From Hyphococcus formosus (GTDB taxonomy: Bacteria; Pseudomonadota; Alphaproteobacteria; Caulobacterales; Parvularculaceae), in contig NZ_CP157210.1 in assembly GCF_046736345.1 (NCBI RefSeq), forward strand, positions 1,798,001-1,862,000: a stretch of DNA of 64,000 nucleotides, written 5' to 3'. The notes under the pieces are model-generated. The model was not told the origin of the DNA. It worked only from the letters and a program-made list of their open reading frames with translations, and made no database searches. Of this stretch, positions 62,194-64,000 are shown one piece after another; position 1 is the stretch's first letter; every line of letters begins with the position of its first letter. The position numbers and the translations under genes were made by a program.

Positions 62194-64000
62194 CCAGCCG
62201 CATAGTTCGCGCCGCTTGTTTCGTTACGGCCCAAAACTACCTGCGCATAGGCTCTACCAACCTCGTCGGCATAGCCCCGCAACATCGGCCGAACCTGATC
62301 GAAATTACTCACACCGGCTGCACGGGCAAGCATTTTGCCAAAACGGCTCCGTACCGGTGACTGGATCGGATCTCGCCATTGGCTAAGGGCGCGGACTAAT
62401 TGCAATCGCGCCCAGAATGCGCGAGCTGATTTAAGCGATTGAACAGTGACCTCGGGCAATAACCCGGACCGCGCCATTGCGTCCAACGCCTCTGACGGAT
62501 TGCAGTCCTGTACAAACGGATGCGCCGAAGCATGTTTGTAAACGAGCGTGCTGATAATCAACTCGACGTCTGAACGACCACCCTCAATTTTGTCGATGTC
62601 CCAATCCGAACTCGGCCGATCACGCCGCATCCGTTGTGCACGGGCGCGATCAAGGTCGCGGAACAATATGTCAGCACGCCGAGAACAAGCGACCGCGCCG
62701 CGCAACGCTTCACGGGCGCTCTCCGCAATTTTTTCGGAACCCGCTGCGATCACACGGCCGCGCGCTAACATTATCTGTTCATGGGCAATCGCCTCAGACT
62801 GCACATAATTTTTGTAGGCTTTCAAATCCGGGACGAGTTCACCATTGATGCCCGATGGCCGGTGGGTCGTGTCAGGCAGAACCGCAAAAAGCCCCTCACA
62901 CATTGAGCCAACACCATCAAGGTATGCCCGGGCAAACCCCTCTCCGGCTTCCCCCAACGGGGCTGCGCTAATAAAGCCGAGATGTGTCGCGGCACCCAGA
63001 ACATACGGCCCATCGGATTCGAAGATATGTAGTGAAATCTCCTCTGCTGCCGCCTTTGTCTTATCATCGGCCGCAAAATTTACAGCCTCGAATGCTTTGC
63101 TCAGGGTACTGATATGAACTTCATTAATTGCCTCAACTGCTGTATCAAAACTCGTCGCACCGATGGAAACGCTATAGGCAATGCGCGCAATCAACTCAGA
63201 TCGCCAAGCACCAATTTTTGACAATGCGTCATCTTGATCAGACTTTGGCGGCACGTAGCGTGATAGCCATTCCTGAGCGGTTTTTGGTGTCTCAACACCA
63301 GCGCCTTCAAACAAGAACGCACATGCCTGCTCTGATTGAACGATTGGCGCAATCGCAGGACTGAACGAGCCGAGTGCATCAACCAATCCGTCACGTTCCG
63401 GAGCGCCTTCACTAACCAAGGAAAAGACATCACGGCTTTCGCCCGCGACACTCAGTAATTTATCGAAAAGGCTAACTGCACGATTTGGATATTGCGTTTC
63501 ACCGAATTCCGAAAGTAATCCAGGTGCACAAGCGGAAAATCGCTTCTCGCCTTTAACTTGGTGCGCGTGCTCAGCCCAGCGGTCTATTGATCTTGAAAGG
63601 CCCGGCCCGTTCAAAAATCCTAGATCTTCCAACTTATCCGCGTCTTGGTCGACACCGTCCTCACTCGAACGATAAACCGCCAATTCCTCCCGCGGTCCGG
63701 TTGCGAGTCGCCGTAATGTACTAACCGCATCTGCCTTTGCACCGGCTAAAACAGTCGATAACTGCTCATATTCCGTATAGCCACAAAGGCGCGCGAGGGC
63801 TTGCTGTTCGTCATCGCGATCCGCATTAAACGCCGGGCAACCTTTTAAAATCTGCAAACGTGAAACTGCGATATGCGCGAGTTCCTCGCCTGCAATCAAA
63901 CGCCTCGCTGCGTCTTTTGAAATAAAGCGAGATTGCGCCGCAGTTTCGAAGATGTCGCGCGCAGACGCGGTTCGGAATAACGGCCGAACGCCGCCGATCA
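62181..64000 (-). CDS. glnE: GlnE-like adenylyltransferase, C-terminal part
   Basis: The frame stays open to the window edge, so the N-terminal deadenylylating half is missing; about 606 codons are present. R-L-I-A-G-E-E-L-A-H..R-L-Q-I-L-K, then L-G-F-x-x-P and D-K-L-L-S-V-A-G-E-S, and the late W-D-I-D-K-I-E-G-G-R-S-D-V-E-L-I-I follow GlnE order. In the second nucleotidyltransferase domain the G-S-D-x-D motif is not found: the matching stretch is A-A-T-H-L-G-F-I-S-A-A-P-L-G, and D-x-R-L-R-P-S-G is reduced to T-H-R-P-S-G. The adenylylating half therefore looks inactive. GlnE normally toggles glutamine synthetase. Confidence 0.85.
   Translation of the reverse strand, partial: IGGVRPLFRTASARDIFETAAQSRFISKDAARRLIAGEELAHIAVSRLQILKGCPAFNADRDDEQQALARLCGYTEYEQLSTVLAGAKADAVSTLRRLATGPREELAVYRSSEDGVDQDADKLEDLGFLNGPGLSRSIDRWAEHAHQVKGEKRFSACAPGLLSEFGETQYPNRAVSLFDKLLSVAGESRDVFSLVSEGAPERDGLVDALGSFSPAIAPIVQSEQACAFLFEGAGVETPKTAQEWLSRYVPPKSDQDDALSKIGAWRSELIARIAYSVSIGATSFDTAVEAINEVHISTLSKAFEAVNFAADDKTKAAAEEISLHIFESDGPYVLGAATHLGFISAAPLGEAGEGFARAYLDGVGSMCEGLFAVLPDTTHRPSGINGELVPDLKAYKNYVQSEAIAHEQIMLARGRVIAAGSEKIAESAREALRGAVACSRRADILFRDLDRARAQRMRRDRPSSDWDIDKIEGGRSDVELIISTLVYKHASAHPFVQDCNPSEALDAMARSGLLPEVTVQSLKSARAFWARLQLVRALSQWRDPIQSPVRSRFGKMLARAAGVSNFDQVRPMLRGYADEVGRAYAQVVLGRNETSGANYAAGQSR

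Overview
The window is chromosomal DNA of an alphaproteobacterium. The strongest signs are a circularly permuted two-piece tmRNA gene (59009-59325), a ChvG/ChvI two-component pair next to HPr and a mannose-type EIIA, the alpha-type SspB adaptor beside fumC, and a FixL/FixJ/FixK oxygen-sensing cascade. Gene content suggests a marine Hyphomonadaceae/Parvularculaceae-like heterotroph, but genus cannot be read from the sequence.

Region 1 (1-18.6 kb) is an oxygen- and stress-responsive accessory island. It holds a partial CBS protein, a tightly overlapping trio (AMP/thymidine phosphorylase, archaeal-like PRPP synthase, beta-CASP RNase), two tandem-Usp proteins, a P-type cation ATPase with an LPG-synthase-like membrane protein, two lipoprotein cytochromes c, a CBS protein, a phosphoribosyltransferase, a new 48-residue membrane protein, and two genes broken by single in-frame stops (a host-attachment family gene and a CFA-synthase-like gene). 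A heme-PAS FixL, its FixJ and a FixK-type regulator sit in the middle. At least six perfect or near-perfect FNR/FixK boxes lie in front of the surrounding transcription units, so the island looks like a self-contained low-oxygen regulon. The likely joint task is nucleotide/RNA turnover, ion and envelope homeostasis and stress tolerance when oxygen falls.

Region 2 (18.7-23.3 kb) is a patchwork: a glutaredoxin-MauE fusion with a metal/thiol-type operator, a segment of about 2 kb bounded by 40-bp direct repeats that carries a TetR/methyltransferase pair and a decayed trbL conjugation-gene fragment, then an FkbM methyltransferase and tRNA-Asp.

Region 3 (23.5-31.3 kb) has an alpha/beta hydrolase, a BlaI-type repressor overlapping an unusual M56-M23 fusion sensor/peptidase, and an RND efflux operon. 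The repressor and efflux promoters share a TTGTCGCA-type half-site, suggesting one regulon.

Region 4 (31.3-64 kb) is conserved core genome: HPr-EIIA-ChvG-ChvI, a Fur-boxed TonB receptor, an NSS transporter, the rodA-mrdA-mreD-mreC-mreB shape cluster, miaA/serB, degP-hflC-hflK-mrp, folA-GNAT-thyA, the tmRNA-sspB-fumC cluster and the C-terminal part of a GlnE whose adenylyltransferase site looks degenerate. Within it are an SpmX-like inactive muramidase and a 25-codon ORF with a perfect Shine-Dalgarno.
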